Assembly: GCF_020177055.1 (NCBI RefSeq)
Contig: NZ_JAIQXT010000007.1
Location: forward strand, 62,001 to 126,000
Origin: Sphingomonas sp. R647
GTDB taxonomy: Bacteria > Pseudomonadota > Alphaproteobacteria > Sphingomonadales > Sphingomonadaceae
DNA length: 64,000 bases
Reading direction: 5' to 3'
Shown here: positions 51,526 to 61,251 of the stretch, one piece after another
Position numbering within the stretch: the stretch's first letter is position 1
How the letters are laid out: the number at the start of each line of letters is the position of its first letter
Program-made: the position numbers and the translations under genes
The notes under the pieces: model-generated
What the model was told of the DNA's origin: nothing
Seen by the model: only the letters and a program-made list of their open reading frames with translations
The model's database searches: none

Positions 51526-53928
51526 ATGCGAAAGGCTTGGGTCGCCCTGTTGCTGGCGAGCGTATCGGCAACGCCCGCAGTGATGGCCAGCGCGCCTGCC
51601 ACCCCGGCTGCTACCGCTGCGCAGGACAGCACACAGCGCCCCCCGGCGAACGCGCCCTATCGCGATGCCAAGCTGCCGCTGGAGACGCGCGTCGCGGACC
51701 TGCTCGCGCGGATGACGCTGGAGGAAAAGATCGCCCAGATCACCTCGGTCTGGGATACCAAGATCGAGATTCAGGACGCGCAGGACCGGTTCGATCCGGC
51801 CAAGGCGAAAGCCAAGCACCCGCATGGTCTGGGCCAGCTCGCCCGCCCGTCGGACCGCAAGGGTCCGGTGTCGCCGCGCGTCGCGCCGCCGCGCAGCATT
51901 GCCGACAGCATCGCCTATGTGAACGCGGTCCAGAAATGGGCGGTTGAGGACACCCGCCTCGGCATCCCGGTGCTGTTCCATGAAGAGGCGCTGCACGGCC
52001 TCGCCGCGCAGGATGCGACCAGCTACCCGCAGTCGATCGGCCTTGCCTCGACCTGGGACCCCGATCTGATCCGCGACATCAACGCCGCGATTGCCCGCGA
52101 AGTGCGCGCGCGCGGCGTGCATCTCGTCCTGTCCCCCGTCGTCGATGTCGCGCGCGACCCGCGCTGGGGACGGATCGAGGAGACGTTCGGCGAAGATCCG
52201 CACCTCGTCTCCGAAATGGGCGTCGCCGCGGTCGAGGGTTTGCAGGGCACCAACCGCGCGCGCGTGCTCGGCCCGGGCAAGGTGTTCGCGACGCTCAAGC
52301 ACATGACCGGCCATGGCCAGCCCGAAAGCGGCACCAATATCGGCCCCGCGCCGATCGCCGAACGCACGCTGCGCGAAGTGTTTTTCCCGCCGTTCGAGGC
52401 GGTCGTCACCCGCACCGGGGTCGAGGCGGTGATGGCAAGCTATAACGAGATCGACGGCGTGCCGAGCCATGCCAATAAGTGGCTGCTGGGCGACGTGCTG
52501 CGTGGCGAATGGAAATTCCCCGGCGCGGTGGTCAGCGACTATTATGCGATCGAGCAGATGGTCGGCATCCACCGGATCGCCGGGTCGAACGCGGATGCCG
52601 CCAAGCGCGCGCTCGCGGCGGGCGTCGATAGCGAGCTGCCCAACGCCACCGCCTATTCGACCCTGCTCGACGCCGTGCGCAAGGGCGAGGTCAGCCAAAG
52701 CGCGATCGACACCGCCACGTCGCGCATGCTGAGCATCAAGTTCCGCGCCGGGCTGTTCGAAAACCCTTTCGCCAAGCTCGCCGACACCAGGATCAACCAC
52801 AGCCCGGAATCGGTCGCGCTGGCCCGCAAGGCGGCGGCGAAGTCGTTCGTGCTGCTCAAGAATGAAGGCGCGGCGCTGCCGCTGTCGCTCGACACGCAGC
52901 AGACGATCGCGGTGATCGGTCCCAATTCCGACGTCGCGCGGCTTGGCGGCTATTATGGCATCCCGCCCGAAACCGTGACCCCGCTGCAGGGCATTCGCGC
53001 ACTGGTCGGGGACAAGGCGAAGATCGTGCACGCCGAGGGCGTGAAGATCACCGAGGATGACGATTGGTGGGCGGACGAGGTCAAGCTGTCCGACCCGACC
53101 GAGAACCGCAAGCGCATCGCTCAGGCGGTCGAGACCGCGCGCAGGGCCGACACCATCCTACTGTTCATCGGCGACACCGAACAGACCAGCCGCGAGGCAT
53201 GGGCCGACGCGCATCTGGGTGATCGCGCCAGCCTCGATCTCGTCGGCGAGCAGCTGGAGCTGTTCGATGCGATGAAGAAGCTGGGCAAGAAGCTCGTCGT
53301 CGTCCTCGTCAACGGTCGCCCGCCATCCTATCCCAAGATCGCCGAGCAGGCCGATGCGATCCTCGAAACCTGGTATGCCGGCGAGCAACAGGGCCATGCC
53401 ATCGCCGACGCGTTGTTCGGGCGCGTCAATCCCGGCGGCAAGCTGCCGGTGACGGTCGCGCGCCATGTCGGCCAGTTGCCGATGGTCTATAATGTCAAGC
53501 CGAGCGCACAGCGCGGTTACCTGTTCGACACGACCAAGCCGCTGTATCCGTTCGGTTACGGCCTCAGCTACACCCGCTTCACCTTGTCCACGCCGCGCCT
53601 GTCGGCGACCTCGGTCAAGGCGGGGAGCAGCGTCGATGTGCTGGTCGATGTCACCAACGCCGGCGCGCGCGAAGGCGATGAGGTGGTGCAGGTCTATGTC
53701 CGCGACAAGATCGCATCGGTCACTCGCCCGATCAAGGAGCTGAAGGCATTTCGCCGCGTGACGCTCAAGCCCGGCGAGACGCGGACGGTCAAGCTGACGC
53801 TCGGCCCCGACGCCTTCCATATGTGGAATATCGACATGAAGCGGGTGATCGAACCGGGTGAGTTCGAGATCATGACCGGCGCCGATTCCGCGACACTGCA
53901 GACCGTCACGCTGGCGGTGACGCCGTGA
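51526..53928 (+). CDS. GH3 beta-xylosidase/glucosidase (first of two)
   Basis: An 800-residue secreted enzyme (signal peptide ending near ATPAVMASA). It carries the GH3 blocks VLFHEEALHG, DPRWGRIEETFGEDP, LKHMTGHGQPESG and the nucleophile Asp in AVVSDYYAIEQM. The C-terminal domain includes KSFVLLKNEGAALPL, and a fibronectin-like FnIII end begins near VDVLVDVTNAGAREGDEVVQ. ATG 51526 has AGGAG 7 bases upstream; GTG 51520 does not. Xylan context suggests beta-xylosidase. It overlaps the next GH3 gene by 4 bases. Confidence 0.91.
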   Translation: MRKAWVALLLASVSATPAVMASAPATPAATAAQDSTQRPPANAPYRDAKLPLETRVADLLARMTLEEKIAQITSVWDTKIEIQDAQDRFDPAKAKAKHPHGLGQLARPSDRKGPVSPRVAPPRSIADSIAYVNAVQKWAVEDTRLGIPVLFHEEALHGLAAQDATSYPQSIGLASTWDPDLIRDINAAIAREVRARGVHLVLSPVVDVARDPRWGRIEETFGEDPHLVSEMGVAAVEGLQGTNRARVLGPGKVFATLKHMTGHGQPESGTNIGPAPIAERTLREVFFPPFEAVVTRTGVEAVMASYNEIDGVPSHANKWLLGDVLRGEWKFPGAVVSDYYAIEQMVGIHRIAGSNADAAKRALAAGVDSELPNATAYSTLLDAVRKGEVSQSAIDTATSRMLSIKFRAGLFENPFAKLADTRINHSPESVALARKAAAKSFVLLKNEGAALPLSLDTQQTIAVIGPNSDVARLGGYYGIPPETVTPLQGIRALVGDKAKIVHAEGVKITEDDDWWADEVKLSDPTENRKRIAQAVETARRADTILLFIGDTEQTSREAWADAHLGDRASLDLVGEQLELFDAMKKLGKKLVVVLVNGRPPSYPKIAEQADAILETWYAGEQQGHAIADALFGRVNPGGKLPVTVARHVGQLPMVYNVKPSAQRGYLFDTTKPLYPFGYGLSYTRFTLSTPRLSATSVKAGSSVDVLVDVTNAGAREGDEVVQVYVRDKIASVTRPIKELKAFRRVTLKPGETRTVKLTLGPDAFHMWNIDMKRVIEPGEFEIMTGADSATLQTVTLAVTP

Positions 53929-56306
53929 AGCGCCGCGCCGCACTCCGCCTGCTCGCCGGTGCATCGGTAGCGGCTGGTGCCGTCGCACTGGCCCCTGCCG
54001 CGCACGCACTCGCCGCGCCGCTCTACAAGGACGCGCGCGCGCCGATACCCGCCCGCGTCGCCGACCTGCTCGGGCGGATGACGCTGGAAGAAAAGGTCGG
54101 CCAGATGATCGCCATCTGGGCGCGCAAGGAAGAGGTCATGGACGGCCTCGACTTCAATGCGAAGAAGGCGTCTGCGGCCTATCCCAATGGCGTTGGCCAT
54201 GTCACCCGCCCGTCGGACAAGCGCGGCGTGCCGGGGATTACCGGCGCGGCCGGCGGCACCGCCGCGCGCTGGCGCACCCCGCGCGAGACGGTCGAATTCA
54301 TCAACGCGATGCAGCGCTGGGCGCTCAATGACACGCGGCTCGGCATCCCAGTGCTGTTCCATGAGGAATCGCTGCACGGTTATATGGCGACCGATGCGAC
54401 GATGTTCCCGCAGGCGATTGGCCTGGCGGGGGCGTTCGACCGTGATCTGATGCAGCGCGTCCAGTCGGTGATCGCGCGCGAGACGCGGGCGCGCGGCGTC
54501 CCCTACGTCCTCTCCCCCGTGGTCGATATCGTCCGCGATCCGCGCTGGGGGCGGATCGAGGAGACGTTCGGCGAATGCCCCTATCTGGTGGCGGAGCTGG
54601 GCGTCGCGGCGGTCGAGGGATTGCAGGGGCCGGGCAAGTTCGACCGGCTCGCAGACGGCAAGGTCTATGCGACGCTGAAGCACATGACCGGTCATGGCCA
54701 GCCCGAAAGCGGCGTCAATGTCGGCCCGGCGCAATTGTCCGAGCGCGAGTTGCGCGAATATTTCTTCCCACCATTCCGCGAGATCGTGAAGCGCACATCG
54801 ATCGCTTCGGTGATGCCGAGCTACAACGAGATCGATGGCGTGCCGAGCCATGCCAACACCTGGCTGATCGGCGATGTGCTGCGCGGCGAATGGGGCTTCG
54901 ACGGGCTGATTTCGAGCGATTATGGCGCGGTCAACGAGCTGGAGAGCATTCATCACGTCGCCGCCGATCTTGCCGAAACCGCGCGGCTTGCGCTGGCGGC
55001 GGGCGTGGACAGCGAGCTGCCCGATGGCATGGCGTTCCGGACGCTGGTCGATCAGGTGCGCGCGGGCAAGGTCGAGGTCAGCGCGATCGATCGCGCGGTC
55101 GCACGGATGCTGACGCTGAAGTTCCGCGCCGGCCTGTTCGAAAACCCCTATGGCGACGCCGCGCTGGCCGAACGCATCACCGGCAATGCGGAAGCGCGCG
55201 CGCTGGCACTGGAGGCGGCGCGCAAGTCGCTGTGCCTGCTGACCAATGACGGGACGCTGCCATTCGCCGAGGGCAAGGTTCGCAAGCTCGCGGTGATCGG
55301 CCCCAACCACGCCATCGCGCGGCTGGGCGGCTATTCGAGCGTGCCGAAACAGACCGTCAGCCTGATCGAAGGGCTGCGCGCGCTGATTGGTGACACGGTC
55401 GAACTGCTGACCGCGCAGGGCGTGTTCATCACGCAGAGCGAGGACCGGTCGGCAGACGAAGTGCTGCTCGCCGATCCGGCGAAGAACCGCGCGCTGATCG
55501 CGCAGGCGGTTGAGGTCGCGAAGGGCGCGGATGCGATCGTGCTGGCGATCGGCGATACCGAACAGACCAGCCGTGAAGGCTTTGCCAAGACCCATCTCGG
55601 CGACCGGACCAGCGTCGATATCGTCGGCGAACAGAATGAACTGGTCGCGGCGATGGCCGCGCTCGGCAAGCCGCTGGTGATCGCCGCGATCAACGGCCGC
55701 CCGCCGAGCTGGCCGGCGGTGGTGGGCAAGGCGAACGCGGTGCTCGAATGCTGGTATCCGGGGCAAGAGGGCGGCACAGCGATGGCCGAGGCACTGTTCG
55801 GCCGGATCAATCCGGGTGCGAAGCTGCCGGTCACCGTCATCCGCGATGCCGGGCAAGTCCCGTCTTTCTACAACCACAAGCCATCGGCCCGGCGCGGTTA
55901 CCTGTTCTCCGACAAGGCGCCGCTGTTCCCGTTCGGGCATGGGCTGAGCTACACGAGCTTTGCGATCGGTGCCCCGACGCTATCCGCCGCAACGATGCAC
56001 CGCGACGGCAAGGTCAGCGTGTCGGTCGAGGTGCGCAACACCGGCACGCGTGCGGGTGACGAGGTGGTGCAGCTCTATATCAGCCGCCGCACCGCGTCGG
56101 TGACTCAGCCGGTGCTGCAACTCAAGGGGTTCGAGCGGGTGACGCTCCAGCCCGGCGCCGCGCGCACTGTGCGCTTCGACCTGCCCGCCGAAACCTTCGT
56201 CTTGTGGGATGCGAACATGCGCGAGATCGTCGAGGCCGGCGAAGTCGATATCCGCGTCGGCAACAGCTCCGATTCGCTCAAGTCCGCGTTGCTGACGATC
56301 GTCTGA
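53925..56306 (+). CDS. GH3 beta-xylosidase/glucosidase (second of two)
   Basis: A 793-residue paralog of the preceding gene, using a GTG start that overlaps its stop. The N-terminus MKRRAALRLLAGASVAAGAV has an RR pair before the hydrophobic stretch, so Tat export is possible. It keeps VLFHEESLHG, DPRWGRIEETFGECP, KHMTGHGQPESGVNVG and the nucleophile Asp in GLISSDYGAVNEL, and ends in an FnIII domain. The two GH3 proteins share long identical blocks and arose by duplication, but differ in export signal and probably in preferred chain length or linkage. Confidence 0.9.
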   Translation: MKRRAALRLLAGASVAAGAVALAPAAHALAAPLYKDARAPIPARVADLLGRMTLEEKVGQMIAIWARKEEVMDGLDFNAKKASAAYPNGVGHVTRPSDKRGVPGITGAAGGTAARWRTPRETVEFINAMQRWALNDTRLGIPVLFHEESLHGYMATDATMFPQAIGLAGAFDRDLMQRVQSVIARETRARGVPYVLSPVVDIVRDPRWGRIEETFGECPYLVAELGVAAVEGLQGPGKFDRLADGKVYATLKHMTGHGQPESGVNVGPAQLSERELREYFFPPFREIVKRTSIASVMPSYNEIDGVPSHANTWLIGDVLRGEWGFDGLISSDYGAVNELESIHHVAADLAETARLALAAGVDSELPDGMAFRTLVDQVRAGKVEVSAIDRAVARMLTLKFRAGLFENPYGDAALAERITGNAEARALALEAARKSLCLLTNDGTLPFAEGKVRKLAVIGPNHAIARLGGYSSVPKQTVSLIEGLRALIGDTVELLTAQGVFITQSEDRSADEVLLADPAKNRALIAQAVEVAKGADAIVLAIGDTEQTSREGFAKTHLGDRTSVDIVGEQNELVAAMAALGKPLVIAAINGRPPSWPAVVGKANAVLECWYPGQEGGTAMAEALFGRINPGAKLPVTVIRDAGQVPSFYNHKPSARRGYLFSDKAPLFPFGHGLSYTSFAIGAPTLSAATMHRDGKVSVSVEVRNTGTRAGDEVVQLYISRRTASVTQPVLQLKGFERVTLQPGAARTVRFDLPAETFVLWDANMREIVEAGEVDIRVGNSSDSLKSALLTIV

Positions 56307-56378
56307 GCACGCGTGCCTGTCCGACGATGCATCGTGCGGACGGCCCAAAGCACAACTGGCAAATCACAAGGAGCCGAA

Positions 56379-57524
56379 ATGAACCCGACCCGACGTCAGA
56401 CGCTCGCCGGCATTGCCGCGCTTCCGCTTGTCGCCGCGACTTCAGCTGGCGCGAGCCTTCCGCCGCAAGGAATCGACGCCGCCGCCAAAAGCAAGGGCCG
56501 GCGGTTCGGCACTGCCGTCGCCTGGGCACCGCCAGGCGCGGATGCGGGGTCGTTCAATAACCCGGCCTATGCCGCAGTCACCGAGCGCGAGTGCGGCCTG
56601 ATCGTTCCCGAGAACGAGATGAAGTGGCAGTCGATCCGGCCGTCCGCGACCGAATATCGGTTCGACCGGCTCGACGCGATGGTCGCCTGGGCGCGGACAA
56701 AGAACGTCGACGTGCGCGGTCACACGTTGCTGTGGCATCGCCCGAAATGGTTTCCGAACTGGCTGAACGACCATGACTTTGGCGCTGCACCCAAGGCGGC
56801 GGCGGAGAAACTGCTGACCGATCACGTCCAGACCGTGATGCGCCGCTACAAGGACACGATCCGTAGCTGGGACGTGGTCAATGAGGCGGTCGATCCCGAG
56901 ACCTCTGGGCTGGTCGAAACCTCGCTGTCCAAGGCGATGGGTGGCGTCGAACCGGTGCTCGACCTCGCCTTCCACACCGCGCGCGCGGAAATGCCGAACG
57001 CTGAACTGGTCTATAACGACTATATGAGCTGGGAACCCGGCAACGAGAAGCACCGCGCCGGGGTGCTCAAGCTGCTCGAGGGCTTCCGCAAGCGCGGCGT
57101 GCCGGTCGATGCGCTGGGCATCCAGAGCCATATCGAGATGTTTACGCTGGATCCGGCGACCGGCCTCGGCCCACGTCAGGAGACGGAGTGGCGCAAGTTC
57201 GTCGATGAGGCGGTCGGCATGGGCTATCGCCTCGTCATCACCGAGCTCGACGTCAAGGACAACGCCCTGCCCGGCGATCCGGCGCAGCGTGACGCAGGCG
57301 TCGTCGCCTATCTGCGCGCCTATATGGAGCTGATGCTGTCCTATCCGCAGCTGCGCGACGTGCTCGCCTGGGGAATGGTCGACAAGTATAGCTGGCTGCA
57401 AGGCTTCGCCCCGCGCAAGGACGGACTGCCGCAGCGCTGCTGCCCCTATGACAGCAGCTTCCGCGCCAAGCCGATGCGGCACGAACTGGCGCGGCTGTTC
57501 GCCGAGGCGAAGCCGATCGCCTGA
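56379..57524 (+). CDS. GH10 endo-1,4-beta-xylanase
   Basis: A 381-residue enzyme cutting internal bonds of the xylan backbone. The N-terminus has a Tat-type signal (TRRQTLAGIAALPLVAA). The catalytic barrel shows ENEMKWQSIRP, RGHTLLWH, the acid/base Glu in SWDVVNEAV, the HIEMF strand and the nucleophile Glu in VITELDVK, with AWGMVDKYSWLQGF near the end. AAGGAG lies 6 to 7 bases before the ATG. It is 72 bases after the second GH3 gene and is the last gene of that operon, ended by terminators. Confidence 0.95.
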   Translation: MNPTRRQTLAGIAALPLVAATSAGASLPPQGIDAAAKSKGRRFGTAVAWAPPGADAGSFNNPAYAAVTERECGLIVPENEMKWQSIRPSATEYRFDRLDAMVAWARTKNVDVRGHTLLWHRPKWFPNWLNDHDFGAAPKAAAEKLLTDHVQTVMRRYKDTIRSWDVVNEAVDPETSGLVETSLSKAMGGVEPVLDLAFHTARAEMPNAELVYNDYMSWEPGNEKHRAGVLKLLEGFRKRGVPVDALGIQSHIEMFTLDPATGLGPRQETEWRKFVDEAVGMGYRLVITELDVKDNALPGDPAQRDAGVVAYLRAYMELMLSYPQLRDVLAWGMVDKYSWLQGFAPRKDGLPQRCCPYDSSFRAKPMRHELARLFAEAKPIA

Positions 57525-57535
57525 TCGAACGGGCC

Positions 57536-57561
57536 GACCCGCCGCGTTTCCGCGGCGGGTC
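57536..57561 (+). terminator. Hairpin after the GH10 gene
   Basis: GACCCGCCGCG (57536-57546) and CGCGGCGGGTC (57551-57561) form a perfect 11-bp stem with loop TTTC, 12 bases after the GH10 stop. No T tract follows, so it may instead protect mRNA ends or work with the next hairpin. Confidence 0.45.
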
Positions 57562-57591
57562 GGCGGGTCCCAGGTCCTTCCAAAACAAATC

Positions 57592-57625
57592 GCTGCGCAG
57601 CCATCGTGCTGCGCAGCATTTTTTG
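57592..57625 (+). terminator. Bidirectional terminator between GH10 and the TonB receptor
   Basis: GCTGCGCAGC (57592-57601) and GCTGCGCAGC (57608-57617) pair around CATCGT and are followed by ATTTTTTG. On the other strand the stem is followed by GATTTGTTTT, so it can stop transcription from both sides. Confidence 0.75.
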
Positions 57626-57658
57626 TGCCGCTCCGCTTACGGACACGTCTCCACCCCA

Positions 57659-57694
57659 CAAAAAAAATGCCGCCGCCCTGGGAGGGGCGGCGGC
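57659..57694 (-). terminator. Terminator of the TonB-receptor gene
   Basis: On the minus strand GCCGCCGCCC pairs with GGGCGGCGGC (57694-57685 and 57678-57669) and is followed by ATTTTTTTTG. It sits 24 bases after the receptor stop. Confidence 0.85.
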
Positions 57695-57717
57695 GGGGAG
57701 GTTGGGAAGATTGCCCC

Positions 57718-60700
57718 TTAGAAGTTGAAGCGGATCATGCCGGTGACGCGGCGGTCGTTCACATACCAACCGCGCGGGACCAGTCGGATATCGCCATTCT
57801 GGTCGGTCACCGCCGCACTCGTCTTGGTGATCGAGTTGGTGAGGTTGACGCCCTGAATACCGAGCTTCAGCTGATCGGTGATCGAGATCGTGATCGACGC
57901 ATCGAGCTGGCCGTAATCCTCCTGGAAGATCGGATCGAACGGCGTGATCACGTCGCGCAGCGTCAGCAGATATTGCGAACGCCAGCTATACGATGCACGC
58001 GCCGACACCGGCCCGATATCGATGAACGGGGTGATGTTGAACTGATGCTCCGACAGACCCTGGAGCGGGAAATTCGTGCCGGAAATCGTCGGCTGGCGAC
58101 CAGCGGCCACATCCGGATCGGTTTCCGACAGCGTGCTCTGCGGCACGCCCTCGCTCGCGACATAGGTGTAGTTGGCTTGCAGGCCGAGCCCCTTGAGCGG
58201 TCCGGGCAGGAAGTCGAACACCTGTTGATAGGCGATTTCGAAACCCTTGATCTTACCCGTCGCCTGTGAGTTTTCCGGCGTCGTCACGACCGCCTCGAAC
58301 GTCTGGCCATTGTTGCTGAAGGTACGGCGCACGGTGCTGTTGGTCAGCACCTTGTGCAGTTCCTTGTAGAACAGCGATGCAGTGAGCTGACCGACCCGCG
58401 AGAAATACCATTCGGCGGTGATGTCGAAGCTATCGGCCTCGGTTGGGACGAGTTCGGGGTTGCCCGCGTTGAAGGTACCCTGAATTGCGACCTGCCCCGG
58501 AGCGATGACCCCGTCCGAGCCGAACGCACCAGTTCCTGGCGCGACAGGAGTGACGACGACCGGAATCTGCGCGCCATTCGAACCGACGAGCGGCCGTGCG
58601 GTTACACCGACTGGGAAGTAGTTACGCACCAGGCCGAGCGAGGGCGGCGCGACGCCCTTCGAATAGGCTGCACGGAACTGAAGTCCGCCACCCACCTCAA
58701 GTTTCACGTTGAGGCTCGGCAACCAATAGTCATAGTCGAGGTCGAAATTGTTCGCGACGATCGCACCATTCAAATAGCTGCTGATTTGCGTCAGCTGTGC
58801 GGGCGAGAGTGCGCAACGCGGATCCACCGATGTTCCGGTGCCGGCAACCACGTTGTTGATCGACGTCTGGCAGGCCGTGGGGTCAGGTGGGAAATCGGGC
58901 GAGAACGGGAATTCGACAAAGCCTTGCGACTTGCGGTTGGTGGTGGTGTAGCGCACCCCGACATTGCCGCTGAGGTTCATGCCGTTGCCGAACTCGTTGC
59001 CGAAGCGCAGCATCACGTACGCGGCCTTGTTGATCTCCTGCTGCGGATTGATTTCACCCGGCGTAAACGGCGTCCCCGCAATCGCGTTGGGGCGATCCGC
59101 CAGCGAGCGCCAGCCGCCATTGATCACGCGCCCGCCTGCACCCGTGGTCGTGGGTTCCCACTCGCGGTTGATGCGGTTCGCATAATCGATATAGGCGAGA
59201 TAACCCGAAGGGGTGGTCGTATTCGCGCTGTAGAACGGACGGCACTGGCCGTTCAGCGGATTGCTGACCGAACCACGGAAGAAGTCGGTGAAGCAGAACT
59301 GCTGATAGCCCTGAAGCGGGGCGCCGCCGCTGCCGCCCTGGACATTGTCGACCGGATCGTCGAGCCAGACCGGACCGCCATTGCCCCACTGCTCGCTCAA
59401 ACGACCCCAGTTATAAGTCGAGAAGCGGGCAACCTGATCACGATCGGCGTAACGACCACCGACGCGGACGGACTTGAAGAAGCTGTCCTCCGGGAACGAC
59501 AGCTCGGCATCGAGGCGGAAGGCGTCGGAGTTACCCGTGCTCGCCTCGATATGGTCCATCGCCGAGCGGTAGAAGGTGTTGGCCGGCGAGGCGAAGCTGT
59601 TGTTCGTACCCGTATAATAGGCCGGATAGTCAGCCGCGCCGCCCGGCGTGCCGGTGCAGGGCAGCGTCGGGCAGCTTTGCGGCCCGCGGAAGTCCACCGT
59701 TGGCAGATTGCTTCCGTTCAGCCGGATTCCGACGTCCTGATAGGAGGACGTCCACAGGCCGTTGTCCATGATGTCGACGAACGAGTCGACATGCTGATAA
59801 TCCATGCTGACGCTGAGGTTGTCGGTGACCTGATAGCGGAAGTTGAACGCATAATCGTCGGTCACCGCGCGTTCGTCATGATCGCGACGGATGTTGTTCG
59901 ACTGCAACCCGAATGCCGGGGTACGAATGTTGCCTGCGGTATTCTGGTCGTCGCGCCAGCCGGTCGGGCCGGTGATCACGCCGCTTTCGAACAGGCCCGA
60001 GGAGTCGAACGCGATCGACGTGCCGTCACGGGCGCGCGAGTCCCCGTTGGATTCGACGTTATCGGTTGCGATTTCGATCGTGTGCTCGGTCCAGGCCTGG
60101 CGCGCGTCGGAGCGCAGGAACTGGAACGTCGCCTCGGCGCGGCGGTCGTTGCTGCGCCACTGGGCGGCGGCGGCATAGCCGAAGCGCCGACGCTCGAATT
60201 CCTGCGTACCGATCACCGCGCCGCGCGGGAACAGGCCGCTGCCGCGCTGTGTGGCCGTGCCGAACGGAACCACATCGGTGCGGGTACCGTCGGAATAGAT
60301 CGGACGCACGCGGAAGCTCGAAACCTGGAAGCGATCCGCGCGCGAGAACAGCTGCGAATAGGAGACGCTGCCCAGCAGGCCGATTTCACCGATCCCGGTG
60401 TCCCAGGTGTTGCTGACCACCAGCGCGGCGGTCGGCGACGCTTTCTCGACAAAGTCGGAGTAGTTGAGCTCGAGTGACCCCGCCATCACGAAGCCCTTCT
60501 TGTCGAAGGGCAGGCGCGTGCGCAGATTGACGACGCCGGCGATGCCGCCTTCGACGCGATCGGCCGACGGGCTCTTGAACACGTCAACGCCGCCGAGCAG
60601 TTCGGAAGGAACGTCGGCGAAGCTCAACGCGCGACCGTTATTAGCGGTGAACGCCTCACGCCCGTTGAACTCCGAACGGACATAGGTGAGGCCGCGCACG

Positions 60701-61068
60701 ACGACGCCCGAGCCTTCGACCGAGAAGTGGTCGGGATCGACGCCGGCGGCGAAGCGGTTGATCGAGATGCCCGGAATACGCTGAAGCGTTTCGGTCACCG
60801 AACGGTCGGGGAGTGCGCCGATATCCTCGGCGGTCACCGAGTCGACGATCGTGTCGGACGTGCGCTTGCGCGTCTGAGCGCTTTGCAGCGACTCACGGAA
60901 GCCCGTAACGACAACGGTATCCGGATCGGTCGCTTCCTCAGCCGCCGGCGCATCCTGTGCCAGTGCGACATTCGGCATGGCCAGCGCTGTCATCAGCGCA
61001 GCCGTCGAAACTCCGAGTCCCCATGCAGCGCGACCTTCGGCGCGCACACGCTTCCGCCAATTCGACAT
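57718..61068 (-). CDS. TonB-dependent outer-membrane receptor
   Basis: A 1116-residue outer-membrane receptor for uptake of oligosaccharides. It has a long N-terminal signal (basic start, LGVSTAALMTALAMPNVALAQ), a TonB box DTVVVTG, a plug beginning RTSDTIVDSVTAEDIGALPD with LQRIPGISINR, and a C-terminal beta barrel whose last residues end in MIRFNF, the terminal Phe used by the BAM machinery. Length and its place in a xylan locus suggest xylo-oligosaccharide transport, powered by the TonB/ExbB/ExbD system at 9624-12177. GAGGAGGGG precedes the ATG. It is divergent from a halogenase gene with a shared LacI-type operator. Confidence 0.94.
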   Translation of the reverse strand: MSNWRKRVRAEGRAAWGLGVSTAALMTALAMPNVALAQDAPAAEEATDPDTVVVTGFRESLQSAQTRKRTSDTIVDSVTAEDIGALPDRSVTETLQRIPGISINRFAAGVDPDHFSVEGSGVVVRGLTYVRSEFNGREAFTANNGRALSFADVPSELLGGVDVFKSPSADRVEGGIAGVVNLRTRLPFDKKGFVMAGSLELNYSDFVEKASPTAALVVSNTWDTGIGEIGLLGSVSYSQLFSRADRFQVSSFRVRPIYSDGTRTDVVPFGTATQRGSGLFPRGAVIGTQEFERRRFGYAAAAQWRSNDRRAEATFQFLRSDARQAWTEHTIEIATDNVESNGDSRARDGTSIAFDSSGLFESGVITGPTGWRDDQNTAGNIRTPAFGLQSNNIRRDHDERAVTDDYAFNFRYQVTDNLSVSMDYQHVDSFVDIMDNGLWTSSYQDVGIRLNGSNLPTVDFRGPQSCPTLPCTGTPGGAADYPAYYTGTNNSFASPANTFYRSAMDHIEASTGNSDAFRLDAELSFPEDSFFKSVRVGGRYADRDQVARFSTYNWGRLSEQWGNGGPVWLDDPVDNVQGGSGGAPLQGYQQFCFTDFFRGSVSNPLNGQCRPFYSANTTTPSGYLAYIDYANRINREWEPTTTGAGGRVINGGWRSLADRPNAIAGTPFTPGEINPQQEINKAAYVMLRFGNEFGNGMNLSGNVGVRYTTTNRKSQGFVEFPFSPDFPPDPTACQTSINNVVAGTGTSVDPRCALSPAQLTQISSYLNGAIVANNFDLDYDYWLPSLNVKLEVGGGLQFRAAYSKGVAPPSLGLVRNYFPVGVTARPLVGSNGAQIPVVVTPVAPGTGAFGSDGVIAPGQVAIQGTFNAGNPELVPTEADSFDITAEWYFSRVGQLTASLFYKELHKVLTNSTVRRTFSNNGQTFEAVVTTPENSQATGKIKGFEIAYQQVFDFLPGPLKGLGLQANYTYVASEGVPQSTLSETDPDVAAGRQPTISGTNFPLQGLSEHQFNITPFIDIGPVSARASYSWRSQYLLTLRDVITPFDPIFQEDYGQLDASITISITDQLKLGIQGVNLTNSITKTSAAVTDQNGDIRLVPRGWYVNDRRVTGMIRFNF

Positions 61069-61123
61069 CCATCCCCTCCTCGTTCGAGAGCCTTGGCGGC
61101 TCTTCTGCCCAGTTGCGCCAATA

Positions 61124-61137
61124 AGGTAGCGCTAACA
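61124..61137 (-). promoter_or_regulatory. LacI-family operator upstream of the TonB-receptor gene
   Basis: On the minus strand TGTTAGCGCTACCT matches the other sites in 12 of 14 positions of the best copy, with the TAGCGCTA core intact. It is 56 bases before the receptor start and 115 bases before the halogenase GTG, so both may be controlled. Confidence 0.75.
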
Positions 61138-61251
61138 TTTCTTTTGCTTAAGCCAATGCGCAGCTTTCGGCAAGAGATGTTGTGCGCTACCAGAAAGAAA
61201 ATGACGCGTATGTTGCAGCGATGCTGCACAACGATTTGGGGAGGAAAAAGC

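Noticed and set aside
58354..60477. A 707-codon open frame on the plus strand
   Set aside because: It is antisense to the TonB-receptor gene, has no domain pattern, and is rich in Arg, Ala and Val as expected of a shadow frame in high-GC DNA.
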